Below are positions 56,017 through 64,000 of a stretch of DNA of 64,000 bases, piece by piece. Made by a program: the position numbers and the translations under genes. The number at the start of each line of letters is the position of its first letter. Within the stretch, counting starts at the first letter, position 1. The stretch is from Tractidigestivibacter sp050946515 (lineage in GTDB: Bacteria > Actinomycetota > Coriobacteriia > Coriobacteriales > Atopobiaceae). Below the pieces are notes generated by a model. That model saw nothing but the letters and a program-made list of their open reading frames with translations. It had not been told where the DNA came from and made no database searches. Location of the stretch: the NCBI RefSeq assembly GCF_050946515.1, contig NZ_JBMNUX010000011.1:1-64000 (forward strand), written 5' to 3'.

Positions 56017-56727
56017 CTACCACTCGACCGTCATGGCATCGACGGGATGCTGGTTCGTCTGTATTGAGGAGGCCTTGCCCTCTCGAATGTGGATGACCCG
56101 GTCGGCAATCTGGGTGAACGCCGAGTTGTGCGTCACGATGGCCACCGTGCAGCCGCGCTCGTGGCAGGTGTCCTGCAGAAGGCGAAGCACCTGTTTGCCA
56201 GTCACGTAGTCAAGCGCGCCAGTCGGCTCGTCGCAGAGCAAAAGCTTTGGGTTCTTGGCAAGGGCTCGGGCAATGGCGACGCGCTGCTGCTCTCCTCCTG
56301 AGAGCTGGGCCGGAAAGTTGTCGGCACGCCCAGAGAGCCCCACCTCGTCAAGAACCACGTCTGCGGGAATGGGATCGTCGCAGATCTGGCTCGCAAGCTC
56401 GACGTTCTCGCGTGCCGTGAGGTTCTGGACAAGGTTGTAGAACTGGAAGACGAAGCCAATGTCGTGCCTGCGATAGAGCGTGAGCTCGCGCTCAGAGAGA
56501 CAAGAGACCTCGCGGCCGGCAAGCGTGATGGTGCCCGACGAGCAAGAGTCCATGCCTCCCAGCATGTTGAGGACCGTCGTCTTGCCGGCGCCCGACGGGC
56601 CGACGATGACGCAGAGCTCGCCCTTCTCAATGTCAAAAGTCATGCCATCGACGGCACGGACCTCGACCGAGCCCATCTGGTAGACCTTGGAGACGTCCCG
56701 AAACTCGACGAACGACACGACGCTCAC
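56017..56727 (-). CDS. ABC transporter ATP-binding protein (MacB/LolD type)
   Basis: A 236-residue ATPase partner of the downstream permease. Walker A is GPSGAGKTT, Q-loop in FVFQFYNLVQNL, signature LSGGEQQRVAIARAL, Walker B LLLCDEPTGALD, and switch His in VTHNSAF. The start is GTG at 56727; the GTG at 56718 with GGTGAG upstream is an alternative. Stop and permease start are 2 nt apart, so the genes are coupled. Confidence 0.93.
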   Translation of the reverse strand: MSVVSFVEFRDVSKVYQMGSVEVRAVDGMTFDIEKGELCVIVGPSGAGKTTVLNMLGGMDSCSSGTITLAGREVSCLSERELTLYRRHDIGFVFQFYNLVQNLTARENVELASQICDDPIPADVVLDEVGLSGRADNFPAQLSGGEQQRVAIARALAKNPKLLLCDEPTGALDYVTGKQVLRLLQDTCHERGCTVAIVTHNSAFTQIADRVIHIREGKASSIQTNQHPVDAMTVEW

Positions 56728-56813
56728 CGCCTGAACGATGTGGACAATAGTCAGATTATTCCCCAGCCGGGAATTCCGCTTGACATGATTAAGAACCTTA
56801 TCGACGGACGGCG

Positions 56814-57395
56814 CTAGCGCTCAAGCACGATTCGCGGCTTCAGGTTCTCAGCAGCCTCGTCGCCCAAGAACCAACGCACGATGGCCAAGCCGAAGTCGAT
56901 GGCGGTGCCCATCCCCTTGCTGGTGATCACGTTGGTGTCGACGACGGCGGGCTCCTCGGAGAGGATGGCCCCGTTCTCCACAAGAACGTGCTGGAAGTTG
57001 GGGTTTGAGGTTGCGGGGCGCCCCATCAGAAGACCGAGCTCAGCCAAGATGGAGGGCGCGGCGCAGATGGCGGCTACGCCCTTGCCCGCGCGGTCGAACT
57101 CGACGAGCTTGTCGCAGAGCGGCCCGCACGCCTTGAGGTTGAGCGTGCCCGGCATGCCTCCAGGGAGCACGAGCATGTCATAGTCATCAAAGGAGAAGCC
57201 TTCGTCCTCGATGGAGCGCTCGCAGACAATGGTCACCTCATGCGAGGACGTAACGGTGTGGTCGGCCACGATCGAGACCGTGTCAGAGGGGATTCCCGCA
57301 CGATAGAGCAGGTCGCGGACCGTAAGGCCCTCGATTTCCTCGAGCCCCTCGGCAACAAAGATGGCCACGCGCCGATCTGTCGTCTGTCTGAACAT
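56814..57395 (-). CDS. DJ-1/PfpI family protein
   Basis: A 193-residue DJ-1-type protein. The nucleophilic Cys is in AAICAAPS and the supporting Glu in AEGLEEIE; the LVLPGGMPG block is typical. Such proteins have been linked to glyoxalase/deglycase or oxidative-stress roles; the true activity is debated. GAGGAGAG lies before the ATG at 57395. It lies between the MacB-type genes and the PTS EIIA gene, separated from the latter by a terminator. Confidence 0.9.
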   Translation of the reverse strand: MFRQTTDRRVAIFVAEGLEEIEGLTVRDLLYRAGIPSDTVSIVADHTVTSSHEVTIVCERSIEDEGFSFDDYDMLVLPGGMPGTLNLKACGPLCDKLVEFDRAGKGVAAICAAPSILAELGLLMGRPATSNPNFQHVLVENGAILSEEPAVVDTNVITSKGMGTAIDFGLAIVRWFLGDEAAENLKPRIVLER

Positions 57396-57459
57396 GCTCT
57401 CTCCTCTCGTCTGCGTTGCGACACAACCCCAGTCTACATGCCGAGCTCCCCCACCTCAG

Positions 57460-57492
57460 AAAAAAACGCGCCCCGCATACGTGCGAGGCGCG
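57460..57492 (-). terminator. Terminator after the lone PTS EIIA gene
   Basis: CGCGCC(T)CGCA / TGCGGGGCGCG-type stem with a 4-nt loop and seven T residues on the minus strand, 40 nt past the stop. Confidence 0.85.
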
Positions 57493-57531
57493 CAAAGAAG
57501 CGCTGCGGAGCAGGGCGGAAATTCCGCGAGC

Positions 57532-57990
57532 TTACTCCTCGTCGATGCCAGCGTTGATGGCGTCAGCGATGGCCTGCTTGTCATCGGTGCCACGGACGAG
57601 GCTCTTGAACTCGTCCCTCATCAGCAGAACGGCGGTCTTGGACAGCAGCTTGATGTGCGTGGTGCCAGCCTCGCCGGCGGGAACCAGCAGGGCAATGCAG
57701 ATGTCGACGGGCTTGTCGTCGAAGGACGGCCACTCAACGGGGGTGTCATTCTTGTAGACGATGACGACGGCGTTCTTGATGGCGTCGGCCTTGGCGTGAG
57801 GGACCGCGAAGCCGTCGGTCATGCCGGTCTCGCCCATATCCTCGCGTGCGAGGAAGGCGTCGTACACGGCGTCAGCGTCGTCAGCGGCGCCGAGCTCGAC
57901 GGAACGTTCAGCGATGAAGCGGAGAATCTCCTTGCGGTCCTTGCCATGCTGGTTGACGAAAACGTCTTCTGCCTTAACGAAATCGCTCAC
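57532..57990 (-). CDS. PTS EIIA, fructose/mannitol family, stand-alone
   Basis: A 152-residue cytoplasmic phosphocarrier. The phospho-His is in GFAVPHAKADA; the following PVDICIALLVP strand is typical. There is no EIIB or EIIC gene nearby, so it either serves a transporter encoded elsewhere or has a regulatory job like PtsN. The start is GTG at 57990 with GAAGGAG 8 nt upstream. It is 142 nt downstream of the glycerate kinase gene. Confidence 0.9.
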   Translation of the reverse strand: MSDFVKAEDVFVNQHGKDRKEILRFIAERSVELGAADDADAVYDAFLAREDMGETGMTDGFAVPHAKADAIKNAVVIVYKNDTPVEWPSFDDKPVDICIALLVPAGEAGTTHIKLLSKTAVLLMRDEFKSLVRGTDDKQAIADAINAGIDEE

Positions 57991-58132
57991 TGGTGTCTCC
58001 TTCGTAACGTGGTTTTTCGTGCGCAAACGCAACACCATGTATTCATCATAGCTGCTTAGCCAACTTCAGAATAAGAAAAATGGCGTCAAATAAGGTCTTG
58101 CAGAGATTGACTTCGGCTTTTTGCCTTGAGAA

Positions 58133-59272
58133 CTATCCGAGCCGTGCCCCCAACGAAAGAAGCGAGAAGGTCCGCGCCGCGGCAAGCCGCAAGTTCCGCT
58201 CTGCCTGGGAAAGCGCCTGGGAGATGTCGCAGACATCGATGACGCAGGGGACAAGCGCATCGATTCCGCAGGCGAGAAGCTCCTGGGCATCCGCGTCCAT
58301 GCCTCCGACGAAGGCCACGCAGGGAACTCCATTGGACCTGCAGCGCGCCGCGACCCCGCTTAGGAGCTTGCCGTGCGCCGACTGCGCGTCGGCATGCCCC
58401 TCCCCAGTGAAACAGAGGTCTGCGCCCGCAAGGGCGGCGTCCATGCCGACGAGGTCAAGCACCCAGTCGACGCCGCGGACCATCTCGGCGCCCAGGAAGG
58501 CGCGCGCCGCCGCCCCAAGGCCTCCTGCCGCTCCCGCGCCCGAAACGTCTGCAACGCGGATTCCAAAGGTCTTCTCCAAAACGGCGGCGTAGCTGGCCAT
58601 GCCGCGCTCGAGCTCCTCCACCATCTGGGGCGTCGCGCCCTTCTGCGGGGCAAAGACCCGAGCGGAGCCGCGAGGGCCCACGAGCGGGTTGTCCACGTCG
58701 CACATCACGTGGAAGCTTGCCTTGCGAACGCGCGGGTCAAGGCCGGACAGGTCGATGGCCGACACGCGCCCCAGGTCGGCGCCCACGCCCTCGAGCTCGC
58801 CGCCCTTCTCGTCGAGAAAGCGCACGCCTAGCGCACGCGCCATGCCCATGCCGCCGTCGTTTGTCGCGCTACCTCCAATGGCAAGCGAGATGTCAGTCGC
58901 GCCGCGCTCGAGCGCGTCAAGTATCAGCTGACCGGTCCCATACGTGGAGGTGCGCAGCGGATTTCTCTCCGCAGCAGTCAGGAGCGGAAGCCCCGAGGCC
59001 GCCGCCATCTCGATGATGGCGCGACTGTCGGGAAGAAGGCCGTATGCCGCTAGGACTGGGTCGCCAAGGGGCCCTGACACGCGCACGTACTCGCGCTCTC
59101 CGCCAAGCGACGAGACGACGGCGTCCACCGTGCCCTCGCCGCCGTCCGCCACGGCAAGGCGGGCGACCTCGCAGCTGCCAAAGGCATGCGTCGCCTCGTC
59201 CGCCACGATGTCGGCAACCTGCCCGGAGGAGAGGCTCCCCTTGAACGAGTCCGAAGCAATCACAAGCTTCAT
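58133..59272 (-). CDS. Glycerate kinase (GarK/GlxK type)
   Basis: A 379-residue type II glycerate kinase that makes phosphoglycerate (2- or 3-) from glycerate. The start KLVIASDSFKGSLSS is diagnostic, with GGSATNDGGMGMARALG, DVSGAGAAGGLGAA and TGEGHADAQSAHGK as active-site blocks. GGGAGGAAAC precedes the ATG at 59272, 36 nt after the upstream ABC gene. Feeds glycerate from sugar-acid breakdown into glycolysis. Confidence 0.93.
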   Translation of the reverse strand: MKLVIASDSFKGSLSSGQVADIVADEATHAFGSCEVARLAVADGGEGTVDAVVSSLGGEREYVRVSGPLGDPVLAAYGLLPDSRAIIEMAAASGLPLLTAAERNPLRTSTYGTGQLILDALERGATDISLAIGGSATNDGGMGMARALGVRFLDEKGGELEGVGADLGRVSAIDLSGLDPRVRKASFHVMCDVDNPLVGPRGSARVFAPQKGATPQMVEELERGMASYAAVLEKTFGIRVADVSGAGAAGGLGAAARAFLGAEMVRGVDWVLDLVGMDAALAGADLCFTGEGHADAQSAHGKLLSGVAARCRSNGVPCVAFVGGMDADAQELLACGIDALVPCVIDVCDISQALSQAERNLRLAAARTFSLLSLGARLG

Positions 59273-59308
59273 GTTTCCTCCCAGCCCTCCGTCTTCGCAG
59301 TTGCTTCC

Positions 59309-62300
59309 CTACTCGCTTCTCAGCGCCTCGACAGGATCGGACTTGGACGCCTTTCTCGCGGGGATGAGGCCGGCGATGAAGGTGAGCAGCACCGAGATGC
59401 CAATCAGCGCAAGCGCGTCTTGGGGCGGCAGCTGTGCCAGGTTGGCGACGTTGAAGTGCTCCTCGATAAGGACGTTTGCCGGAATCAGCAGAAGCAGCGT
59501 TATTAGGATGCCCATGAGGCCTGCCACGAAGCCCTCGATGATGGTCTCGGCATTGAACACCTGCGAGATGTTGTGCTTGCTGGCGCCGATGGAGCGCAGG
59601 ATGCCGATCTCCTTCTTGCGCTCGAGCACCGAGATGTAGGTGATGATGCCGATCATGATCGAAGAGACCACCAGCGAGATCGAGACGAACGCAATCAGCA
59701 TCGTCGTGACCATGTTGAGGATGTTGGAGACCGAGCTCATCATGGCGCCCACCATGTCCGACCAGCTCACGACCTTGTCGTCCTCGCCAGCGGCCGTCCG
59801 CATGTCGTTGTAGTCGTTCAGGATCTCGGTGATGGCGTCTTTGGCCTCAAAGTCGCGAGGATAGATGTCAATCTCGTAGGGCGTGCTCAGGTCTGCGTAG
59901 CCAAGCTTGGAGAGGTTGCCCTCATAGCTTGCGGTGCTCCCGCTCAGGATCGAGCTCATGATGGCGCGCAGGTCGTCCTCGGTCAGGTTGAACTGGAAGG
60001 CTTCGGCCAGCTTCGACTCGTCGACCTGCATGGCCCCCGCCATGTTGGCCATCAGGTTCTCCACAGAGCTCGTAAGCGCGCTCTGGAGCTCAGACTGGAT
60101 CTGCTGGGTCATCTGGGTCATGACCTGAGACAGGGCCGACTGCAGGTACTGGCTCATGGCGTCGGTGATCGCCGTGGTGAGCGATGCCGCGACCTTCTCT
60201 TGGTACGCCGCAAGCACCTTGTTGACGACGTCCTCGCTCACGCCCTCGGGCGTCGTTTCAGAAGAGCCCGTCAGCGAGCCAAGCGCCGTCGCGAGCTGGG
60301 TAGAGAGGTCATCGGTGTCAATGGCGTCGTTCACGGCAGCGCTGATCTTTTGGCGAACGTCGTCGGTGGCGATGTAGTCGGCCACCGTCTTGTCAGTGTT
60401 CTCCTGCTGCCAGGTGGTCCAGCCCTGCGCAACCTGGGTGAGCGCCACGGCAAGGCGCTCCTGGCCGCCGTCCTTGAACTTCACGGTGATGCCCGAGAGG
60501 GCCTCCACCACCTGCTCTTCGGTAAGGTCTGGGAAGATCTGCTGCAGGTCGTCAGCGGTGAGCTCCGGGATATCGGAAGAGTCGATCTCGAGGTCAGAGA
60601 GGTCAATCTCGGGGACCGTGATGCTCGAGAAGTCCATGTTGGAGAGGTCAAGCGAGGAGAGGTCGATGTCGGAGACGCTGCTGGCGATTGCCGAGGTGTC
60701 GATGGAGAACGCCGACTGAAGGACCTCCCCGTCAATCGTGATCATCGACGAGAGGTCGAGCGAGTCGGTATTGCCTGCGGCCTCGTCGGCAAAGGTCTCT
60801 CCCGTGAAGACGTCGACGTCGGGGTTTGCCAGCTGGTCGGCCACGATCTGCGAGTTGGAGGCGTCCTCGATCACCTGCATGGTGAGCTCGCTTGTGTAGT
60901 AGATTCCCGAGGAAAGCGTGTGGGTCTTTACCTCGGACTTTGGCTGCACCACGCCGACGATGTGCAGCGTGCGGCCGCCCTGGACAAGGCTCGTCATGTA
61001 CTCTGTGTCGTCCGATCGGTCAGACCAGACGCCCAAATCAGACTCGTAGCTGTACATGTCGGAGGCGTTCACGAGCGAGAACGTGGGCTCCATCAGCTGC
61101 TCGTAGGTATAGGTGTTGGTCGTCTCGTCGCTGTCGACGTCCTCGCCCGAGAGGTACTGGCTCACCATGTCCTGCAGCTCGTCGTGGTCGCGAAGCCCCA
61201 TGTCGTACTCAAGCAGGTCGGGGATTGTCCCGTCGTCAGAGAGCACGAGCACGAGCTCGTCTGCCGCCTCGGGCCAGCGGCCGGCCTTGACGTCGTACTG
61301 GTCTTGGTAGAGCTCGGCATTCTCGGGAAGCTGGCTGAAGATCGAGAAGGACATGCTCACGGAGGACGAGCTGTCCGAAGAGTTGATGCCCATCTCGGTG
61401 AACGAGGTCTCGGGATTCACCTGCAGAAGACCGTCGGAGGTGTCAGAGAGGAAGATCTGCGGCGTGACGTCGTACTTGTACTCGATGTCGGTCGCGTAGT
61501 CCTGGATGCCGCCACCGTTGGCGTCGAGGTACTCCTTCAGCGAGGCAGTGTCGTTTGACCCGACGTTCGAGGCGATATCCGCAACGAAGGCCGACGAAGA
61601 CACCTCGCCTTCCGTCCCCTCGTCCGTATTCCCCTCGAGCTCGTCCACGCGCTCGCTTTGCGCCGAGGAGAGCATCGAGCTCATGTCGACGCTCTCTTGG
61701 TCGATCTCGATGGGGTAGACCGAGAGGGTCTCCTCCTCCACGTCGTGGATGTAGTCGTTCACGCCATTTGCCAGCGCCAGGATCGCCGCGATGCCGATGA
61801 TGCCGATCGATCCCGCAAAGGCAGTCATGATCGTGCGGCCCTTCTTTGTCATGAGGTTGTTGAACGACAGCCCCAGCGCCGTGAGAAACGACATCGAGGT
61901 GCGGCGCGCCGGCTTTGCCGGTCGGCGCTCGACGGTCGAGGGGTCAAACGGCATCGAGTCGGAGGTGATCTGGCCGTCGCGGAGCTCTACGATGCGCGTG
62001 GCGTACTGATGGGCAAGCTCGGGGTTGTGCGTGACCATGACAACCAGGCGGTCGCGCGAGACCTCCTTCAGAAGGTCCATGACCTGCACCGACGTCGCGG
62101 AGTCAAGCGCGCCGGTGGGCTCGTCTGCAAGCACTATCTCGGGGTCGTTGATCAGGGCGCGCGCGATGGCCACGCGCTGCATCTGACCGCCGGAGAGCTG
62201 GGAGGGCTTCTTGTTCACGTGCTCGGAAAGGCCCACGTCTGCAAGCGCCTTCAGGGCGCGCTCGCGGCGCTCTGCTCGCGAGACGCCCGAGAGCGTCAGC

Positions 62301-62620
62301 GCCAGCTCGACGTTCGCGAGAATCGTCTGGTGAGGAATGAGGTTGTAGCTCTGGAAAACGAAGCCGATGCGGTTGTTGCGGTAGGCGTCCCAGTCGCGGT
62401 CCTTGAACTTCTTCGTGGAGATGCCGTCCACCAGAAGGTCGCCTGAGTCAAAGTGGTCAAGGCCGCCGATCACGTTGAGCATCGTCGTCTTGCCCGAGCC
62501 CGAGGGACCAAGAATTGCCACGAACTCTGAGTCACGGAATGCCACGCTCACGTGATCGAGAGCCACTTGGGTGAAGTCGTCCGAAACGTATTCCTTGCAT
62601 ATGTCTTTAAGCTCAAGCAT
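59309..62620 (-). CDS. Fused ABC ATPase/FtsX permease (MacB-like)
   Basis: A 1103-residue protein joining an N-terminal ATPase (about 1-225: Walker A GPSGSGKTT, signature LSGGQMQRV, Walker B VLADEPTGALD) to a MacB-type permease. The first helix is at about 250-275, then a very long extracytoplasmic region (about 280-960) containing Ser/Asp/Leu-rich short repeats near 650-690 (DLSSLDLSNMDFSS-like) and a Gln/Ser helical part, then three FtsX helices and the short tail ARKASKSDPVEAL. CGGAG precedes the ATG at 62620. The extracytoplasmic part is far larger than in E. coli MacB. No outer-membrane partner is expected; cargo unknown. Confidence 0.9.
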   Translation of the reverse strand: MLELKDICKEYVSDDFTQVALDHVSVAFRDSEFVAILGPSGSGKTTMLNVIGGLDHFDSGDLLVDGISTKKFKDRDWDAYRNNRIGFVFQSYNLIPHQTILANVELALTLSGVSRAERRERALKALADVGLSEHVNKKPSQLSGGQMQRVAIARALINDPEIVLADEPTGALDSATSVQVMDLLKEVSRDRLVVMVTHNPELAHQYATRIVELRDGQITSDSMPFDPSTVERRPAKPARRTSMSFLTALGLSFNNLMTKKGRTIMTAFAGSIGIIGIAAILALANGVNDYIHDVEEETLSVYPIEIDQESVDMSSMLSSAQSERVDELEGNTDEGTEGEVSSSAFVADIASNVGSNDTASLKEYLDANGGGIQDYATDIEYKYDVTPQIFLSDTSDGLLQVNPETSFTEMGINSSDSSSSVSMSFSIFSQLPENAELYQDQYDVKAGRWPEAADELVLVLSDDGTIPDLLEYDMGLRDHDELQDMVSQYLSGEDVDSDETTNTYTYEQLMEPTFSLVNASDMYSYESDLGVWSDRSDDTEYMTSLVQGGRTLHIVGVVQPKSEVKTHTLSSGIYYTSELTMQVIEDASNSQIVADQLANPDVDVFTGETFADEAAGNTDSLDLSSMITIDGEVLQSAFSIDTSAIASSVSDIDLSSLDLSNMDFSSITVPEIDLSDLEIDSSDIPELTADDLQQIFPDLTEEQVVEALSGITVKFKDGGQERLAVALTQVAQGWTTWQQENTDKTVADYIATDDVRQKISAAVNDAIDTDDLSTQLATALGSLTGSSETTPEGVSEDVVNKVLAAYQEKVAASLTTAITDAMSQYLQSALSQVMTQMTQQIQSELQSALTSSVENLMANMAGAMQVDESKLAEAFQFNLTEDDLRAIMSSILSGSTASYEGNLSKLGYADLSTPYEIDIYPRDFEAKDAITEILNDYNDMRTAAGEDDKVVSWSDMVGAMMSSVSNILNMVTTMLIAFVSISLVVSSIMIGIITYISVLERKKEIGILRSIGASKHNISQVFNAETIIEGFVAGLMGILITLLLLIPANVLIEEHFNVANLAQLPPQDALALIGISVLLTFIAGLIPARKASKSDPVEALRSE

Positions 62621-62758
62621 CGACGCTCCGGGAGATGTCGCAGGTTATGAATGCTAATAAAAACCAACAGCAACATACCCGGGGCGACAACGTTTAATCA
62701 AGCTGCTTTTAAGCCTTGCCTTGAGCCTGCCACAAAACCAAATGAACGATTGCGGCCC

Positions 62759-63229
62759 TTAGGCAACGAGCACCTTCACGCACGCCTTCTTCAGGTGGCT
62801 GGGGCTCTCCCCCTCGGCATGGCAGCCGGGCTTGTGCGCGTCTGCCGGATAGGTCACAAGGATGTCGCCCGGAACGAGGGTGATCCACTGCTCGCGACCG
62901 GCAGGAAGCGTGCGAAAAAGACCGAAGTCGTCCTTCTCGCTAAAGGCGCCCACGGGCTCGACCTCGTCCATGCTTGCAACGCAGATGCGCTCGGTGCCCT
63001 CGATGCATACGTGAATGTCGGCATAGCGGCGGTGTGCCTCGAAGTCCTTCTCGGAAGGAGCCACCGTGTCGAACTCCATCACGTTGGCAAACACCTCGTC
63101 GCCCATGATCTCGTTTCTGCCGCAGGGCAGCGCCGCAAGGTCGGTGGTGCGCAGATACTCAAGCGCGCGTTGCATGCGCTCGGCGCGAACGTCGTTTTCA
63201 GCTGCGCCTTCGATGGTCGAGAAGATCAT
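62759..63229 (-). CDS. YhcH/YjgK/YiaL family protein
   Basis: A 156-residue cupin-like beta-barrel protein (DUF386). Blocks RRYADIHVCIEGTERI, FGLFRTLPAGREQWITLVPGDILVTYPADAHKPGC match the family, including the conserved His residues expected at the metal site. Relatives are found in sialic acid and sugar-acid pathways and may act as sugar anomerases or isomerases. GGAGGG lies 4 nt before the ATG at 63229. Divergent from mrp. Confidence 0.9.
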   Translation of the reverse strand: MIFSTIEGAAENDVRAERMQRALEYLRTTDLAALPCGRNEIMGDEVFANVMEFDTVAPSEKDFEAHRRYADIHVCIEGTERICVASMDEVEPVGAFSEKDDFGLFRTLPAGREQWITLVPGDILVTYPADAHKPGCHAEGESPSHLKKACVKVLVA

Positions 63230-63409
63230 GGGCCCTCCTTGGTTGTCGTTTTCGCTTGTATCAGTATGAATCATCCGCGCTCTGTGGAGCCTTGCTCCTT
63301 CGGCATGCTGCGTTTATTTCGCAAAGGCCCTAAAATGGCTTACTAGCTGTGCGGAATCACCGCCTACATACGAGACGACAGCCGCGCGAGCGGCAGAGGG
63401 AGACAGCAG

Positions 63410-64000
63410 ATGGCACAGACGGACGAAGAGAAGATTCGCCAGGAGATGGACGAGGTCATGCACGGCGGCTCTGGCAAGGCTCAGGGACAGGCTGGCCCGG
63501 CCGCCTTCCAGCAGAACGACGCGAGCAAGATTCACAACGTGATTGGCGTCATCTCAGGCAAGGGCGGGGTCGGAAAGTCGCTGGTCTGCGGCATGCTGGC
63601 CGTCGAGCTTGCGCGCCAGGGCAAGCGCGTGGGAATCCTGGACGCCGACGTCACCGGCCCCTCTATCCCCAAGATGCTGGGTCTGGGCGGCGTGCGCGCC
63701 ATGGCGCAGAACAACCTGATCCTGCCGGCCATCACCGAGGGCGGCATCGAGGTCATGAGCGCCAACTTGGTGCTTGAGCACGAGACCGACCCCGTCATCT
63801 GGCGTGGCCCTGTCATCTCTGGCGTCATCAAGCAGTTCTGGGAGGAGTGCGCCTGGGGGGAGCTCGACGTGCTGCTCGTCGACATGCCTCCGGGAACGGG
63901 CGACGTGCCCCTGACCGTCTTCCAGTCGCTGCCCGTTGAGGGAGTCGTCGTGGTGTCCTCGCCGCAGGACCTGGTCCAGATGGTCGTTGGCAAGGCATTC
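63410..64000 (+). CDS. mrp: Mrp/ApbC/NBP35-type P-loop ATPase (3' end outside window)
   Basis: The first 197 residues of an iron-sulfur cluster carrier ATPase. The deviant Walker A is GKGGVGKS (about residues 50-57), switch I is in LDADVTGPS, and the MPPGTGDVPLTV block is diagnostic of the Mrp group. The C-terminal CxxC cluster site would lie beyond the window. The N-terminus is a short polar extension in place of the DUF59 domain. GAGGGAG lies 6 nt before the ATG at 63410. Confidence 0.93.
   Translation, partial: MAQTDEEKIRQEMDEVMHGGSGKAQGQAGPAAFQQNDASKIHNVIGVISGKGGVGKSLVCGMLAVELARQGKRVGILDADVTGPSIPKMLGLGGVRAMAQNNLILPAITEGGIEVMSANLVLEHETDPVIWRGPVISGVIKQFWEECAWGELDVLLVDMPPGTGDVPLTVFQSLPVEGVVVVSSPQDLVQMVVGKAF

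Overview
The window looks like chromosomal DNA of a high-GC, anaerobic, Gram-positive actinobacterium of the class Coriobacteriia, most like the Olsenella/Atopobium group (Atopobiaceae). This is inferred from the gene mix and protein flavour: Tat-exported family 3 glycoside hydrolases, PTS sugar uptake, LytTR/GHKL signalling, an aroK-aroB-M24 peptidase cluster and argC-J-B-D. No rRNA or tRNA gene was seen, so the genus is a guess. About 45 protein genes are supported, most of them on the minus strand. A partial IS3-like element sits at the left edge and a truncated Mrp-type ATPase gene at the right edge.

Layout. 1-120: start of a probable IS element. 335-9707: a minus-strand housekeeping run (AI-2E permease, alaS, ruvX, mltG, yqeG, aroK, an AroB-like protein, M24 peptidase). 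9708-10509: repeat-rich intergenic DNA. 10510-12491: a sigma-F/B-like stress cluster (DUF948 protein, RsbW-like protein, sigma factor). 12640-14418: ABC exporter. 14638-17951: Tat-exported GH3 lipoprotein, preceded by a five-hairpin array and a small lipoprotein gene. 18187-19611: rarA. 19708-24862: a second GH3 lipoprotein and a divergent LytTR regulator/GHKL kinase pair, bracketed by direct copies of a repeat with a 73-bp identical core. 24947-30941: a beta-glucoside PTS operon (EIIB, EIIC, EIIA, GH1) with a divergent LicR-type regulator. 30978-33888: dGTPase and an ATP-grasp enzyme. 33889-34677: a second repeat-rich gap. 34678-41123: SGNH-GNAT fusion, deoxyinosine glycosylase, PPP-type phosphatase, Vsr endonuclease, phospholipase C-like protein and an MFS/UMF1 transporter. 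41124-41654: a third repeat-rich gap with a tandem array. 41655-47193: pyroglutamyl peptidase, cysteine desulfidase-like enzyme, a broken GHKL kinase fragment and a 1044-residue GH3 with reversed domain order. 47442-52130: argC, argJ, argB, argD. 52298-62620: two large FtsX/MacB-type ABC systems around a DJ-1 protein, a lone fructose-type PTS EIIA and glycerate kinase. 62759-64000: YhcH-family protein and divergent mrp.

How the genes fit together. The three secreted GH3 enzymes, the PTS with its 6-phospho-beta-glucosidase, and LicR suggest capture of beta-linked plant or host glycans. Large substrates would be trimmed outside the cell, and the released disaccharides phosphorylated on entry and cleaved inside. 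A LytTR/GHKL system next to one GH3 and a decayed GHKL fragment next to another suggest that GH3 expression is, or was, tied to sensing.

Most unusual points: (i) an AroB-family protein that has lost nearly all its catalytic residues; (ii) five evenly spaced hairpins with a constant loop and covarying stems ahead of a GH3 gene; (iii) two 365-bp intergenic elements, 24 kb apart, that align with no net gap and carry eight GTGTGGG-type motifs in mirrored orientation; (iv) an eight-unit tandem array beside a third relative of that element; (v) direct repeats bracketing the GH3/LytTR cassette; (vi) loss of the ATP-binding Asn in both the RsbW-like protein and the GHKL kinase.
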